Shown: in pieces, positions 9,262 to 17,627 of the stretch
How positions within the stretch are numbered: the stretch's first letter is position 1
How the letters are laid out: each line of letters opens with the position of its first letter
From: Asanoa ishikariensis
Lineage (GTDB): Bacteria; Actinomycetota; Actinomycetes; Mycobacteriales; Micromonosporaceae
Direction: 5' to 3'
Assembly (NCBI RefSeq): GCF_900107455.1
Contig: NZ_FNQB01000001.1
Coordinates: forward strand, 2,959,954-3,023,953
Length of the DNA: 64,000 bases
Position numbers and translations under genes: made by a program
The notes under the pieces: generated by a model
Database searches by the model: none
What the model was told of the DNA's origin: nothing
Seen by the model: only the letters and a program-made list of their open reading frames with translations

Positions 9262-11322
9262 GTGCGCAAGCTTCGGGCCCGGGTGTGCGCGGCCGCCGTG
9301 ATGGTCGCCGTCGTCGCCGTGCCACTCGCGGGACGGGCGGACCCGTCGACCGAGCTTCCGCACGTCTCGGCCTCGGCCTGGCTGCCCAGCATCGGCACCG
9401 GAACGCTGGTGCGGACGAACGCCACGCGCGGCGAACCGGACGCCGAGCTGAAGCTGCCCGCCGACGCGCTCGTCGTGCAGGGCGCGGGACACGTCGTCCT
9501 CTTCGACCGCGCCGCGGGCACGGCGACCCCGGTCGACACCGCTCTCCTGCGGTACGGCGCGGCCGTCCCGTTCGGCGAGCCGCTCGGCGAGGCGGTGGTC
9601 GACGGGCGGGGGACGATCTGGTTCGCCGTCCTGGGTCGGGGCGCCGTCGTGCCGATGCGCGCCGGCGTGGCGGGGCCGGCGGTCACCGTCACCCGCGGCG
9701 GCGACACCCTCCCGCTGGTCGTCGTCGCCGGCCGGGCGATGGCCGTGGACGCGACCACGCAAAGCCTCGTCGGTCTGGACGGCGCGGCCGCCGCACCGCT
9801 TCCGGCCGAACTGGCCGGCAGACCGTTCCACGCCGGGGGATCCACCGACCAGCGGGTGGCTGCCTTCGTGACCGGGTCGCGCCTGGTGGTGTCCTGGTTG
9901 GACACCCGGACGACCGAGGTGGTCGACCTGCCGGCGCGCCGACCTGGCAGGCCGGTGGTCGCCGGTCACCGGGTGATCGTTCCCGACGGCGGCCGCCTCC
10001 TGGTGCACGACCTCGACACCGGGGCGACGGAGGCGGTCACCGTGGCCGACCGACCGGCCACCCTCGACGTCTTCGCGCAGGACGGCCTGGTGTGGGCGAA
10101 CGCGCCGGACGGCCCCGAGGCGATGGTGTGGGTCGACGACGCCTGGCGGCGGATCCGCAAGTACGGCACACGATCCGCCTCGACGAAGGCACCGCGCCCC
10201 CGGCCGACGCCGTCGACCACTGTGCGACCCGAGCCGTCACCGTCGGAACGCGAGACGCCGGGTCCGTCGGTCGGCGGCCCGCAGGCCGGCCCGAGCCCGG
10301 GCGGGGGAGGGCCGCGTCCGTCCCCGGCGGCCGGCGGCCTCCGCTGCGGCGGCGTGTTGACCGCGGACGGTGCGCTCGACCGCGACCTGCGGTGCTCGGG
10401 CACCGCCGGGATCACGATCGCGGCCGACGGCGTCACCCTGGACCTACGGGGGCACACGCTCAGCTTCGCCGGGCCGCCGCCGGCCGGTGCCGAACCGATC
10501 GGCGTGGCCGCCCGTGCGGTGCGGGACGTCCAGATCCGCAACGGCGTCGTGACGGGGTTCCTCCGGCAGGTGGAGCTGCGCGACTCACGCGACGTGACAC
10601 TGACCGACGTGCGCCTGAAGGGCAACCGGGGCCTGCGTGCGGTCGCCGTCTCCGGGCTCCGGCTCAGCGGGGTCAGCATCGGGCCGGAGGGCAGGAACAG
10701 CCATGCGTTGACCGTCACGGAGTCGACGGTCGACGTCCAGGAGTCCTCGATCGTCGGCGACAACAGCGGCTGCTTCCTGAGCACCTGCCGTTTCGTGGGC
10801 GGCAACCTCAGCGTGGACCTGTTCGAGGCGACCGGGCCGTTGACCATGCGCGGCACCACGGTCTGGTGCAAGGTCTGTCACGTCCACGACGGCGGCACCG
10901 CGGTCATCCGCGACGGCGAGATCCGCCGGCTGAACATGCCCGGCGGGCTGCCCCGGATCGTCGGCAACCGGATCACCGGGCCGCTTCGCCTGGGTCTGAA
11001 CCCGGACTCGCCGTACCCGAACGGTGGTCCGGCGGTCGAGCGCAACGACATCGTCGGCTCCGCGCTCGTGGTCGACGCGCAGTCAGCAGGCCGGATGAGG
11101 GGCATGCGGATCGTCGGCAACACCGTCTCGGGGGCGCCCGGCCAGAACTTCTACTCGTCGGGGGAGGGGATCCGGATCGACGTGCCCGAGGGCAGCGACA
11201 TCCTGGTCGCGGGCAATACGGTCCGGAACAGCCGGGGGTACGGCATCTCGGCGCCGCAGGGCGTCCTGGACGGTGGCGGCAACACCTCGGACACCGGCTG
11301 CGTGGGCGTGCGATGCGGCTGA
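9262..11322 (+). CDS. Secreted protein: N-terminal propeller-like domain plus C-terminal right-handed beta-helix
   Basis: 686 residues with GTG start. A signal peptide is visible at about 1-27 (basic MRKLRAR, hydrophobic core, cut near AGRADP). Residues 30-300 are repeated beta-strand units resembling a beta-propeller. A Pro/Ser/Thr linker at about 305-365 leads to a beta-helix at 370-686 with NosD/pectate-lyase-like turns (GVTLDLRGHTLSF, VQIRNGVVTGF, RIVGNTVSG). No catalytic site recognised. It is exported and may bind wall polysaccharide. The last 10 bases overlap the next gene, so the two are probably cotranscribed. A -10-like TACGGT lies 8 bases before the start. Confidence 0.8.
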   Translation: MRKLRARVCAAAVMVAVVAVPLAGRADPSTELPHVSASAWLPSIGTGTLVRTNATRGEPDAELKLPADALVVQGAGHVVLFDRAAGTATPVDTALLRYGAAVPFGEPLGEAVVDGRGTIWFAVLGRGAVVPMRAGVAGPAVTVTRGGDTLPLVVVAGRAMAVDATTQSLVGLDGAAAAPLPAELAGRPFHAGGSTDQRVAAFVTGSRLVVSWLDTRTTEVVDLPARRPGRPVVAGHRVIVPDGGRLLVHDLDTGATEAVTVADRPATLDVFAQDGLVWANAPDGPEAMVWVDDAWRRIRKYGTRSASTKAPRPRPTPSTTVRPEPSPSERETPGPSVGGPQAGPSPGGGGPRPSPAAGGLRCGGVLTADGALDRDLRCSGTAGITIAADGVTLDLRGHTLSFAGPPPAGAEPIGVAARAVRDVQIRNGVVTGFLRQVELRDSRDVTLTDVRLKGNRGLRAVAVSGLRLSGVSIGPEGRNSHALTVTESTVDVQESSIVGDNSGCFLSTCRFVGGNLSVDLFEATGPLTMRGTTVWCKVCHVHDGGTAVIRDGEIRRLNMPGGLPRIVGNRITGPLRLGLNPDSPYPNGGPAVERNDIVGSALVVDAQSAGRMRGMRIVGNTVSGAPGQNFYSSGEGIRIDVPEGSDILVAGNTVRNSRGYGISAPQGVLDGGGNTSDTGCVGVRCG

Positions 11323-14063
11323 GCGGCACTCCGCGCGACGACGCGTTCCTCTCCTACAGCCACCGCGAGGACAAGCAGGTCGTCACGCTCCTCCAGTCGG
11401 CGCTGCACCGGTTCGCCCAACCCTGGTGGCGCCGGCGGGTCCGGCGCATCTTCCGGGACGTCACCGACCTCGGTGCACACCCGGAGCTCCTGCCGGCCCT
11501 CCACAAGCGACTCGCCAACGCGGATTGGCTGATCGTCTGCGCGTCACCCGCCGCCGCTGCCTCGTACTGGGTGGGTGAGGAGATCACGTGGTGGCGGACG
11601 CACCGCTCGACCGGGCGCATCCTGCTGGTCCGGTGTTCCGGGGAGCTCGCCTGGGACCGCCGGGCGCGGGACTTCGACTGGGAGCGCAGCGACGCCGTTC
11701 CCCGGGCTTTGGCCGGAGCCTTCCAGCACGAGCCGCGGTGGGTCGACCTCTCCGACCTCGTCGGGCGCCGGATCGGGGCGCGGGACCCGCGGCTGCGGGA
11801 CGCGGCGGCCGATCTGCTGTCCACCATCCACGACCGGCCGAAGTCGGACCTCGTCGGAGAGGACAGGCGCCGTCATCGGCAGGCGATGCGCGCGGTGGCG
11901 GCCGCGGCCACGGTGTTCGTGCTGCTGCTCGGCGTGCTGACCCTGGCCGAGCTTCGCTCCGCGCGGCGGGCGGAGGACACCCGCGCCGGCAAGCTGGCCG
12001 AGGCGGCGCTGGCCCTGGTCGACCAGGACGTCACGCTGGCCAACCTCCTGGCCGTCGAGGCCTACCGCCTGCGTCCCGAGCCGGCTCAGCGCGCCGCCCT
12101 GCTCCAGGTCAACGCGGCCAGCCCCCAACTCGTGGCGACCCACCACACCGCCAGCGAGATCACCGCCGTGACCTCGTCCGCGACGGCGATGGCCGCCGGC
12201 ACGGACTCGGGCGTCGTGCACGTCTGGCCGATCGGGGCCGGCACACCCGCTCGCGTCGCGACCGGACTCGGCCGGTTGGACCAGGTGGCGCTCAGCCGTG
12301 ATGCCTCGACCGTCGCGGCGGCTGCCGGGACCGAGGTGGTGGTCTGGCGTGCGGACTGGGCCGCACCGCGCCGGCTCCCGCTCGACGGCGCCGACCATCT
12401 CGCGTCGGTGGCGGTGTCGCCGTCCGGCGATCGCACGGTGGTGAGCTGGGCCCGGCCGCAAACGCCCCAACACGCTCCCGGGATCGGCGTGGTGGACGTG
12501 GTCGACACGGCGACCGGCCGAGTGCTCCTTCGGCGGGAGCATCCGGAGTGGCTCCTCGACGTGACGATGCCCGACGACCGCACGGTCCGCGGCGTCCGCT
12601 GGGAGGCTTCGGATCGCGTCGCCCTCGACCTGGACCTGCGCACGCTCGACCCGAACGGGCACCGCGGGGTTCAACCGATGAGGGCCAGGACGTTGTTCCG
12701 TCCCTCGGCCGACGGCTCCATGTGGGTCGCCAACGGCTTCGGCCACTTCACCGTGCTGCCGGCGTTCGGCGGCGGCGAGGATCGTGGAACGCGTGCGAAA
12801 CCGCCCAGCCGCCAGGCGGGCACGTTCACCGTCACGAACGACGGCCATCGCATCGCCACCATCCACTCAGGACATGTCTACGTGTTGGCTGCGCGCGACA
12901 GTCCGGGAGAATACCCCGACACGACGGAGCTGTCGGGCTTCCGGAACACCAGCCTCGTGCGCTTCTTCGACGCGCACCGGTTGGTCTCCGCGGGCGGCCG
13001 CACGGTGGCGTTCTGGGATCTCCGGCAGGTCTCGCGCCTCGCGGCCGTCACCGGAACCTCGCTGCGCGACCTGGCACGGTTCAAACAGAGCCCCGTGGTG
13101 CTGCCCACCGGGGACGGCCGTTTCGCGGTGGTCGCCGACGAGCTCGGCCGCAGCGCGTACGTCGTCGACCTGTCCGACGGCCACCAACGGGACGCGGCTC
13201 CGAAGGACGTCGGCCGGCCACTCTGGACGGACCCGGCCGCCGAACGGGTGCTCACCGCCACGGACAAGGCAGTTCTGGAGTGGCTGCCACGACATGGACG
13301 GCTCCGCACCCTCGACTGGCTCCCACCGGGGCAGGCGGAGCCGCCGCAGGCAATCGCGGCGCGTCCGTCGGACTCGAGCTTCGTCGCCGTCTACCGGGAC
13401 GGTGCCGTGTGGGCGCACGAGGGTGGCGACGGCCGGCCGCTGCGGTCGATCAGGCCGGCCGCCACCGGTTCACCGCCGAGTGCGGCGGTCAGCGCAGACG
13501 GGTCCCGCGTCGGTCTTGTCGGGGTCGGGTCGCCCGCCGTGACCGTCGACACGGACAGCGGTGAGGTGCGGGAGCTGGACCTCCACGAGGCGGTCGGGGT
13601 GGCGCCGGCCGGGCCGGACGGTCTGATCTTCACCGGCGTGGACGGCAGCGTCGAGAGTGTCGGCAGCGACGGCCGGGCGACGGTGGCCGGTCCCGCCGAG
13701 CCGGGTGGCACCTGGGAGCTCAGCGAGGACGGAACGGTCGCCGCGCGGCTCCGCGCCGACGGCCGGATCCTGGTGCGCGACCTGCCGTCCGGTGAGCGCC
13801 TCGGCGACCTGGCGATGCCCATGCCCGCCTCGGGAATCGCGATGGACCTGAGCCCGTACAACTCGGTCCGGATGCGTTTTCGGCCCGGCCACCGCGACCT
13901 CCTGACGGTCGCCTCCGGTGCGTCGTTGACCAGGTGGGACCTGGACGTCGCGAGCTGGCGACGCATCGCCTGCGAGCTCGCCGGACGGGACCTCGGCGCG
14001 GACGAGTGGCGTCGCGCGGCCGGACCGGACGGCGTGCCGGAGGACCTGCGTTGCGCGCGTTAG
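11313..14063 (+). CDS. TIR domain - membrane helix - WD40-like propeller protein
   Basis: 916 residues. TIR domain at 8-130 (DAFLSYSHRED; YWVGEEITWW with Glu 89/90 at the position of the NADase glutamate in catalytic TIRs), one membrane helix at about 192-213, a linker around 219-260 (LAEAALALVDQDVTLANLLA) like that between the membrane helix and WD40 repeats of nSTAND proteins, then WD40-like repeats to the end. No NTPase domain lies between TIR and propeller. The ATG at 11313 overlaps the beta-helix gene by 10 bases. A sensor/effector role in signalling or defence is inferred; enzymatic activity is unknown. Confidence 0.85.
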   Translation: MRLSGTPRDDAFLSYSHREDKQVVTLLQSALHRFAQPWWRRRVRRIFRDVTDLGAHPELLPALHKRLANADWLIVCASPAAAASYWVGEEITWWRTHRSTGRILLVRCSGELAWDRRARDFDWERSDAVPRALAGAFQHEPRWVDLSDLVGRRIGARDPRLRDAAADLLSTIHDRPKSDLVGEDRRRHRQAMRAVAAAATVFVLLLGVLTLAELRSARRAEDTRAGKLAEAALALVDQDVTLANLLAVEAYRLRPEPAQRAALLQVNAASPQLVATHHTASEITAVTSSATAMAAGTDSGVVHVWPIGAGTPARVATGLGRLDQVALSRDASTVAAAAGTEVVVWRADWAAPRRLPLDGADHLASVAVSPSGDRTVVSWARPQTPQHAPGIGVVDVVDTATGRVLLRREHPEWLLDVTMPDDRTVRGVRWEASDRVALDLDLRTLDPNGHRGVQPMRARTLFRPSADGSMWVANGFGHFTVLPAFGGGEDRGTRAKPPSRQAGTFTVTNDGHRIATIHSGHVYVLAARDSPGEYPDTTELSGFRNTSLVRFFDAHRLVSAGGRTVAFWDLRQVSRLAAVTGTSLRDLARFKQSPVVLPTGDGRFAVVADELGRSAYVVDLSDGHQRDAAPKDVGRPLWTDPAAERVLTATDKAVLEWLPRHGRLRTLDWLPPGQAEPPQAIAARPSDSSFVAVYRDGAVWAHEGGDGRPLRSIRPAATGSPPSAAVSADGSRVGLVGVGSPAVTVDTDSGEVRELDLHEAVGVAPAGPDGLIFTGVDGSVESVGSDGRATVAGPAEPGGTWELSEDGTVAARLRADGRILVRDLPSGERLGDLAMPMPASGIAMDLSPYNSVRMRFRPGHRDLLTVASGASLTRWDLDVASWRRIACELAGRDLGADEWRRAAGPDGVPEDLRCAR

Positions 14064-14785
14064 ACGTACGTCTCCAGACTGCGGATGAGCATGTCCAGGC
14101 CGAAAGCGAAGCGTTCGTCACTGTCGGCCTGCATCAGCGCGTCGACGTGGGTCGTCAACGACGGGAACTGGTCCCGCGGCAGCGTCTTGTAGTACTCGTG
14201 GATCTCCGACAGGCGCGCGTAGAACCGCTCGCTCGCCTCGGGTGAGTCGAGCTTGTAGCGCGAGACGATCAGCGCGCCCTCGTACGAGTCGGCCGCGATG
14301 TAGAGGGACAGCCGGTCGGTGGCCAGCGCGGCCACCTTCGGCGGCACCCCGCCGGCAAGCATGATCGCGAGCATGCACTCACCGACCCGCAGGGCGTGGT
14401 AGCCCACCGGGATGTTGCCGAGGCTCAGCCGCGCGATGTCGCGGTGCTGGGCGTGTGCCCGCTGGATCTCGAACGCCAGCTCCCGGATCTGGTCCTGCCA
14501 GCGCGCCGGGTCCGGCTCCGGCAGCCGTACCTCGCTGAGCACCCGCTCTCGGATCAGGTCGAGCAGCTCCTCCTTGTTGGCGACGTGCGCGTAGAGCGAC
14601 GCCGCGCCCGTGTCGAGCTCGTCGGCGACCCGCCGCATGCTCACGGCGTCGAGCCCGTCGGCGTCGAGCACCTTCAGCGCCGCGTCGACGATCTTGTCGG
14701 CGGTCAGCGGCTCGCGGCTCGGCGTCGTGGCTCGGCGGGGCTTCTTCCAGGGAGGCGGTGGGAGGAGCTCGGTCACGTCGAACAT
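14060..14785 (-). CDS. TetR-family repressor of the adjacent DHA2 exporter
   Basis: 241 residues. HTH at about 28-70 (KIVDAALKVLDADGLDAVSM, RRVADELDTGAASLYAHV), then a long ligand domain of the TetR_C type. I chose ATG 14785 (MFDVTELLPPP) because upstream codons would run through the operator palindromes. Divergent from the MFS gene with three palindromes in between, so autoregulation and repression of the exporter are likely. Its stop overlaps the TIR gene stop tail to tail. Confidence 0.9.
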   Translation of the reverse strand: MFDVTELLPPPPWKKPRRATTPSREPLTADKIVDAALKVLDADGLDAVSMRRVADELDTGAASLYAHVANKEELLDLIRERVLSEVRLPEPDPARWQDQIRELAFEIQRAHAQHRDIARLSLGNIPVGYHALRVGECMLAIMLAGGVPPKVAALATDRLSLYIAADSYEGALIVSRYKLDSPEASERFYARLSEIHEYYKTLPRDQFPSLTTHVDALMQADSDERFAFGLDMLIRSLETYV

Positions 14786-14790
14786 CGTAC

Positions 14791-14842
14791 TTGACGCGAA
14801 CAGTGTTCGAGCGTAGAACAGTGTTCGTCCGTGTTCGAACAC
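14791..14842 (+). promoter_or_regulatory. Promoter and TetR operators for the DHA2 exporter
   Basis: TTGACG (14791-14796), 17-base spacer and TAGAAC (14814-14819) make a good promoter for the MFS gene. A 13-bp palindrome CGAACAGTGTTCG fills the spacer (14797-14809), a near-copy AGAACAGTGTTCG covers the -10 (14815-14827), and GTGTTCGAACAC follows (14831-14842). The first two centres are 18 bp apart. A repressor bound here would block polymerase. Confidence 0.8.
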
Positions 14843-14863
14843 CGTTCGTCAGGAGTCGCGCCG

Positions 14864-16309
14864 ATGTCTGTCGCCGCCACCACCGCCGTTGCCGAGACCG
14901 CCACCGACCCACCCGCGTACCGATGGCGCTGGGTCGCCCTGTTCGCGATCCTGACCGCCGAGGTCATGGACCTGCTCGACGCCCTGGTCACGACCATCGC
15001 GGGCCCGACGATCCGGGCCGACCTCGGCGCGCCCGAGAGCACCATCCAGTGGCTCGCCGCCGGCTACACGCTGGCCATGGCGGTCGGCCTGGTCACCGGC
15101 GGCCGCCTCGGCGACCTCTACGGCCGACGGCGGATGTTCCTGGTCGGCACCGGCGGCTTCGTCGCCGCCTCGCTGCTCTGCGCCGTCGCGCAGGGCGAGG
15201 GGACGCTGGTCACCGCCCGCGTGCTCCAGGGCCTGTTCGGCGCCGTCCTGCTGCCGCAGGGCCTCGGCCTGATCAAGGAGATGTTCCCGCCGAGCCAGGT
15301 CGGTGCCGCCTTCGGCCTGTTCGGGCCGGTGATGGGCCTGTCCGCGGTCGGCGGCCCGATCCTCGCGGGCTGGCTGGTCGACGCCGACCTGTTCGGCCTC
15401 GGCTGGCGCATGATCTTCCTGGTCAACCTGCCGATCGGCCTGCTCGGCCTGCTGCTCGCCATGCGCTTCCTGCCGAAGTCCCGGGACGCCGCCGCACCCC
15501 GCCTCGACCTGGGCGGCGTCGGCCTCGTCTCGGCCGCGATGTTCCTGCTGGTCTTCCCGATCGTCCAGGGCCGCGAGCTGGGCTGGCCGGCCTGGACCTT
15601 CGCCTCGATGGCTCTCGCGCTAGGTGTCTTCGGCCTGTTCGGCTGGTACGAGCTCCGCCGCCAGCGCCGCGGCCTGGACCCGCTGGTGATCCCGACCCTG
15701 TTCCGCAAGCGGGCGTTCACCGGCGGCCTGATCGCCGGCACCGCCTACTTCGCCGGCATGCTGGGCTTCTCGCTGACGCTGAGCCTCTACCTGCAGCTCG
15801 GCCTCGGCTTCACCCCGCTGCGCACGGGCCTGACCACCGTGCCGCAGGCGATCGGCGTGGTCGCCGGCTTCGGCCTGTCAGCCGTCGGGGGTTTCGCCCG
15901 CAAGCACGGCCGGGTCGCGTTGCAGGGCGGCGTCGCGGTGATGGCGCTGGCGGTGCTCGCCTTCCTCGCCACGGTGCACTTCTCGACGGAGGTGTCGTCC
16001 TGGCGGCTGGCGCCGGCCCTCGCCTTGTTCGGGATCGGCATGGGCCTGGCGATGGCGCCGTTCTTCGACATCATCCTGGCCGGTGTCTCACCCCGGGAGA
16101 GCGGCTCGGCCTCGGGCGCCCTCAACGCGGCCCAACAGTTCGCGGGCGCGCTCGGCGTGGCCACCCTCGGCACGCTGTTCTTCAACCGCGCCGCCGGCCC
16201 GTCCGGCGTGCCCGGGGCCATCGAGGCGGTGCTGTGGGCGGTGGTCGGGCTGTTGGCGCTGACCTTCGCCCTGAGCTTCCTCCTGCCCCGGGTCGCGCGG
16301 CCGGAATAG
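14864..16309 (+). CDS. MFS transporter, DHA2 (EmrB/QacA) drug-export family
   Basis: 481 residues with about 14 hydrophobic segments, typical of the DHA2 family of proton-driven multidrug exporters. The MFS loop motif GGRLGDLYGRRR follows the second helix, and GPILAGWLVD resembles motif C of drug:H+ antiporters. ATG 14864 is preceded by AGGAG at 8 bases, which decides against the ATG-like codon at 14831 inside the operators. Likely induced when a compound releases the divergent TetR repressor. Confidence 0.92.
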   Translation: MSVAATTAVAETATDPPAYRWRWVALFAILTAEVMDLLDALVTTIAGPTIRADLGAPESTIQWLAAGYTLAMAVGLVTGGRLGDLYGRRRMFLVGTGGFVAASLLCAVAQGEGTLVTARVLQGLFGAVLLPQGLGLIKEMFPPSQVGAAFGLFGPVMGLSAVGGPILAGWLVDADLFGLGWRMIFLVNLPIGLLGLLLAMRFLPKSRDAAAPRLDLGGVGLVSAAMFLLVFPIVQGRELGWPAWTFASMALALGVFGLFGWYELRRQRRGLDPLVIPTLFRKRAFTGGLIAGTAYFAGMLGFSLTLSLYLQLGLGFTPLRTGLTTVPQAIGVVAGFGLSAVGGFARKHGRVALQGGVAVMALAVLAFLATVHFSTEVSSWRLAPALALFGIGMGLAMAPFFDIILAGVSPRESGSASGALNAAQQFAGALGVATLGTLFFNRAAGPSGVPGAIEAVLWAVVGLLALTFALSFLLPRVARPE

Positions 16310-16323
16310 CGGTGGCGTCTCGC

Positions 16324-17214
16324 TCAGCCTTTGACGTAGGCAAGCTTCTCGGCGACGAGCCCGCCCGAGACGCGGAACAGGTCCACGCCGCGAACGTGGC
16401 CGGCGGGCCAGTCGTAACGCCAGCGCACGATGACCCGGTCGCCGGCCGCGATGCGCTCCTCGGTGGTGAAGCGGTGCTCGCCGGCCTCGGCGAAGAACCG
16501 CTGCCACGCCGCCCGGACCGCGTCGGCGCCGGTGTGCCGCTCGCCGACGGGAGGGGCGGTGGACTCGAACACGCAGTCGCCGGTCATGGTGGCCATGACG
16601 GCGTCGACGTCCTGGGTGTCGAAGGCCGCGCCGAACCGTTCGGTGGCGGCGAGCGCCTCGCTGCGGCCGAACATGGCGAGCAGACGGTCCTGGGGCTCGG
16701 CGTCGGCGGCCAGCGGTGGGCGCGGGCCGATCATTCCGTGGGCTCGGTACGCCTCCTCCACAGGCGCGAACCAGTCGGTGACGGCGGCGACGAGATCGCT
16801 GTCGAGGCGCAGGTTCGTGCCCGCGGCGGTGGCCACGTCCCACGCGTGCACGAGGTGGTCGGCGGCGAGCTGGCGCAGGTATTCGTCGACCGGGGTCGGG
16901 CCGGCCGACAGTGCCACGGGCGTGTCGTCGGCGGCTTCGACGAGGGCCTTGCCGGCGGCGTCCGCGGCGGCGGACCACGCGGCGAGCGGTGCGTCACCGA
17001 GCAGATCTCCGTCGAGTGCGGTGCCGACGTCGGCGATGGTCCGGCCGGCGAGCAGCTCGGCCGCCCACAGATCCTCGCCGGCCACGTGGTTGACCAGTGC
17101 CCGCAGGTCCCAGCCGGCGCACACAGTGGCGGCCGCGTGTCGGTCGGCCGGTACCGCTCGCAGGGCGGCGTCGAAGATGGACACTGCCTGCGCGTACAGC
17201 TCGCGGGCGTTCAT
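16324..17214 (-). CDS. DinB/maleylpyruvate isomerase-like (TIGR03086) - SnoaL fusion
   Basis: 296 residues in two domains. Residues 1-185 match the mycothiol-dependent DinB superfamily (CAGWDLRALVNHVAGE and the metal-site-like DHLVHAWDVATA). Residues 190-296 are a SnoaL/NTF2-like pocket (FGAAFDTQDVDAVMATMT, ERHTGADAVRAAWQRF, DLFRVSGGLV). The substrate is unknown. It starts as an ATGA overlap with the cupin gene, so the two form an operon divergent from a SARP regulator. Confidence 0.85.
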   Translation of the reverse strand: MNARELYAQAVSIFDAALRAVPADRHAAATVCAGWDLRALVNHVAGEDLWAAELLAGRTIADVGTALDGDLLGDAPLAAWSAAADAAGKALVEAADDTPVALSAGPTPVDEYLRQLAADHLVHAWDVATAAGTNLRLDSDLVAAVTDWFAPVEEAYRAHGMIGPRPPLAADAEPQDRLLAMFGRSEALAATERFGAAFDTQDVDAVMATMTGDCVFESTAPPVGERHTGADAVRAAWQRFFAEAGEHRFTTEERIAAGDRVIVRWRYDWPAGHVRGVDLFRVSGGLVAEKLAYVKG

Positions 17215-17570
17215 TTCGCGTATCCGCTCGCGCCGAACCAGTCCACCACCACGACCGCCTCGTCACCGACCACCCAGGCGTCGTGCCCGGCCGGCAGCGA
17301 GGTCACGTCGCCCGGTTGTGCGTCGAAGGTGGTGCCGTCCGCCATCGCCACCCGCAGTACCCCCGCGACGTGGTACTGGAAGTGGGGCGCCTGACACAGC
17401 GTCGTGCCCGCGATCGGCTTGACGTCGTTGGACCAGCGCCAGCCGGGATCGAGCACGAGACGGCCGATGTCGGCCCCGCCGACGCTCAGCAGCTCGAGTC
17501 GTCCGTTGGTGAACGATCGGGTCTCGTCGGGTTTGGCGAACGTACGATGCTCGGTGGTCTGCTCGGCCAT
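17211..17570 (-). CDS. Small cupin-fold protein
   Basis: 119 residues, single cupin barrel (PHFQYHVAGVLRVAMADG, FDAQPGDVTSLPAGHDAWVV). His residues remain at cupin metal positions (H in APHFQYH, H in AGHDAW). ATG 17570 has AGGAGGG upstream. First gene of a two-gene operon with the DinB-SnoaL fusion; sensing, isomerase or dioxygenase roles are all possible and none can be assigned from sequence alone. Confidence 0.8.
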   Translation of the reverse strand: MAEQTTEHRTFAKPDETRSFTNGRLELLSVGGADIGRLVLDPGWRWSNDVKPIAGTTLCQAPHFQYHVAGVLRVAMADGTTFDAQPGDVTSLPAGHDAWVVGDEAVVVVDWFGASGYAK

Positions 17571-17627
17571 CGGGGCCCTCCTGAGGTGCGGTGATGATTG
17601 CGTGGACCTGACGTTAGGAGGGCGCGC

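Noticed and set aside
9141..11312. Upstream part of the long frame that contains the TIR protein
   Set aside because: It is out-of-frame sequence of the beta-helix gene, low complexity; the TIR protein starts cleanly at ATG 11313.
14758..17394. 878-residue open frame across the DHA2 exporter and beyond
   Set aside because: Arg/Pro-rich shadow of the MFS gene and of genes on the other strand; no domain and it crosses clear gene boundaries.
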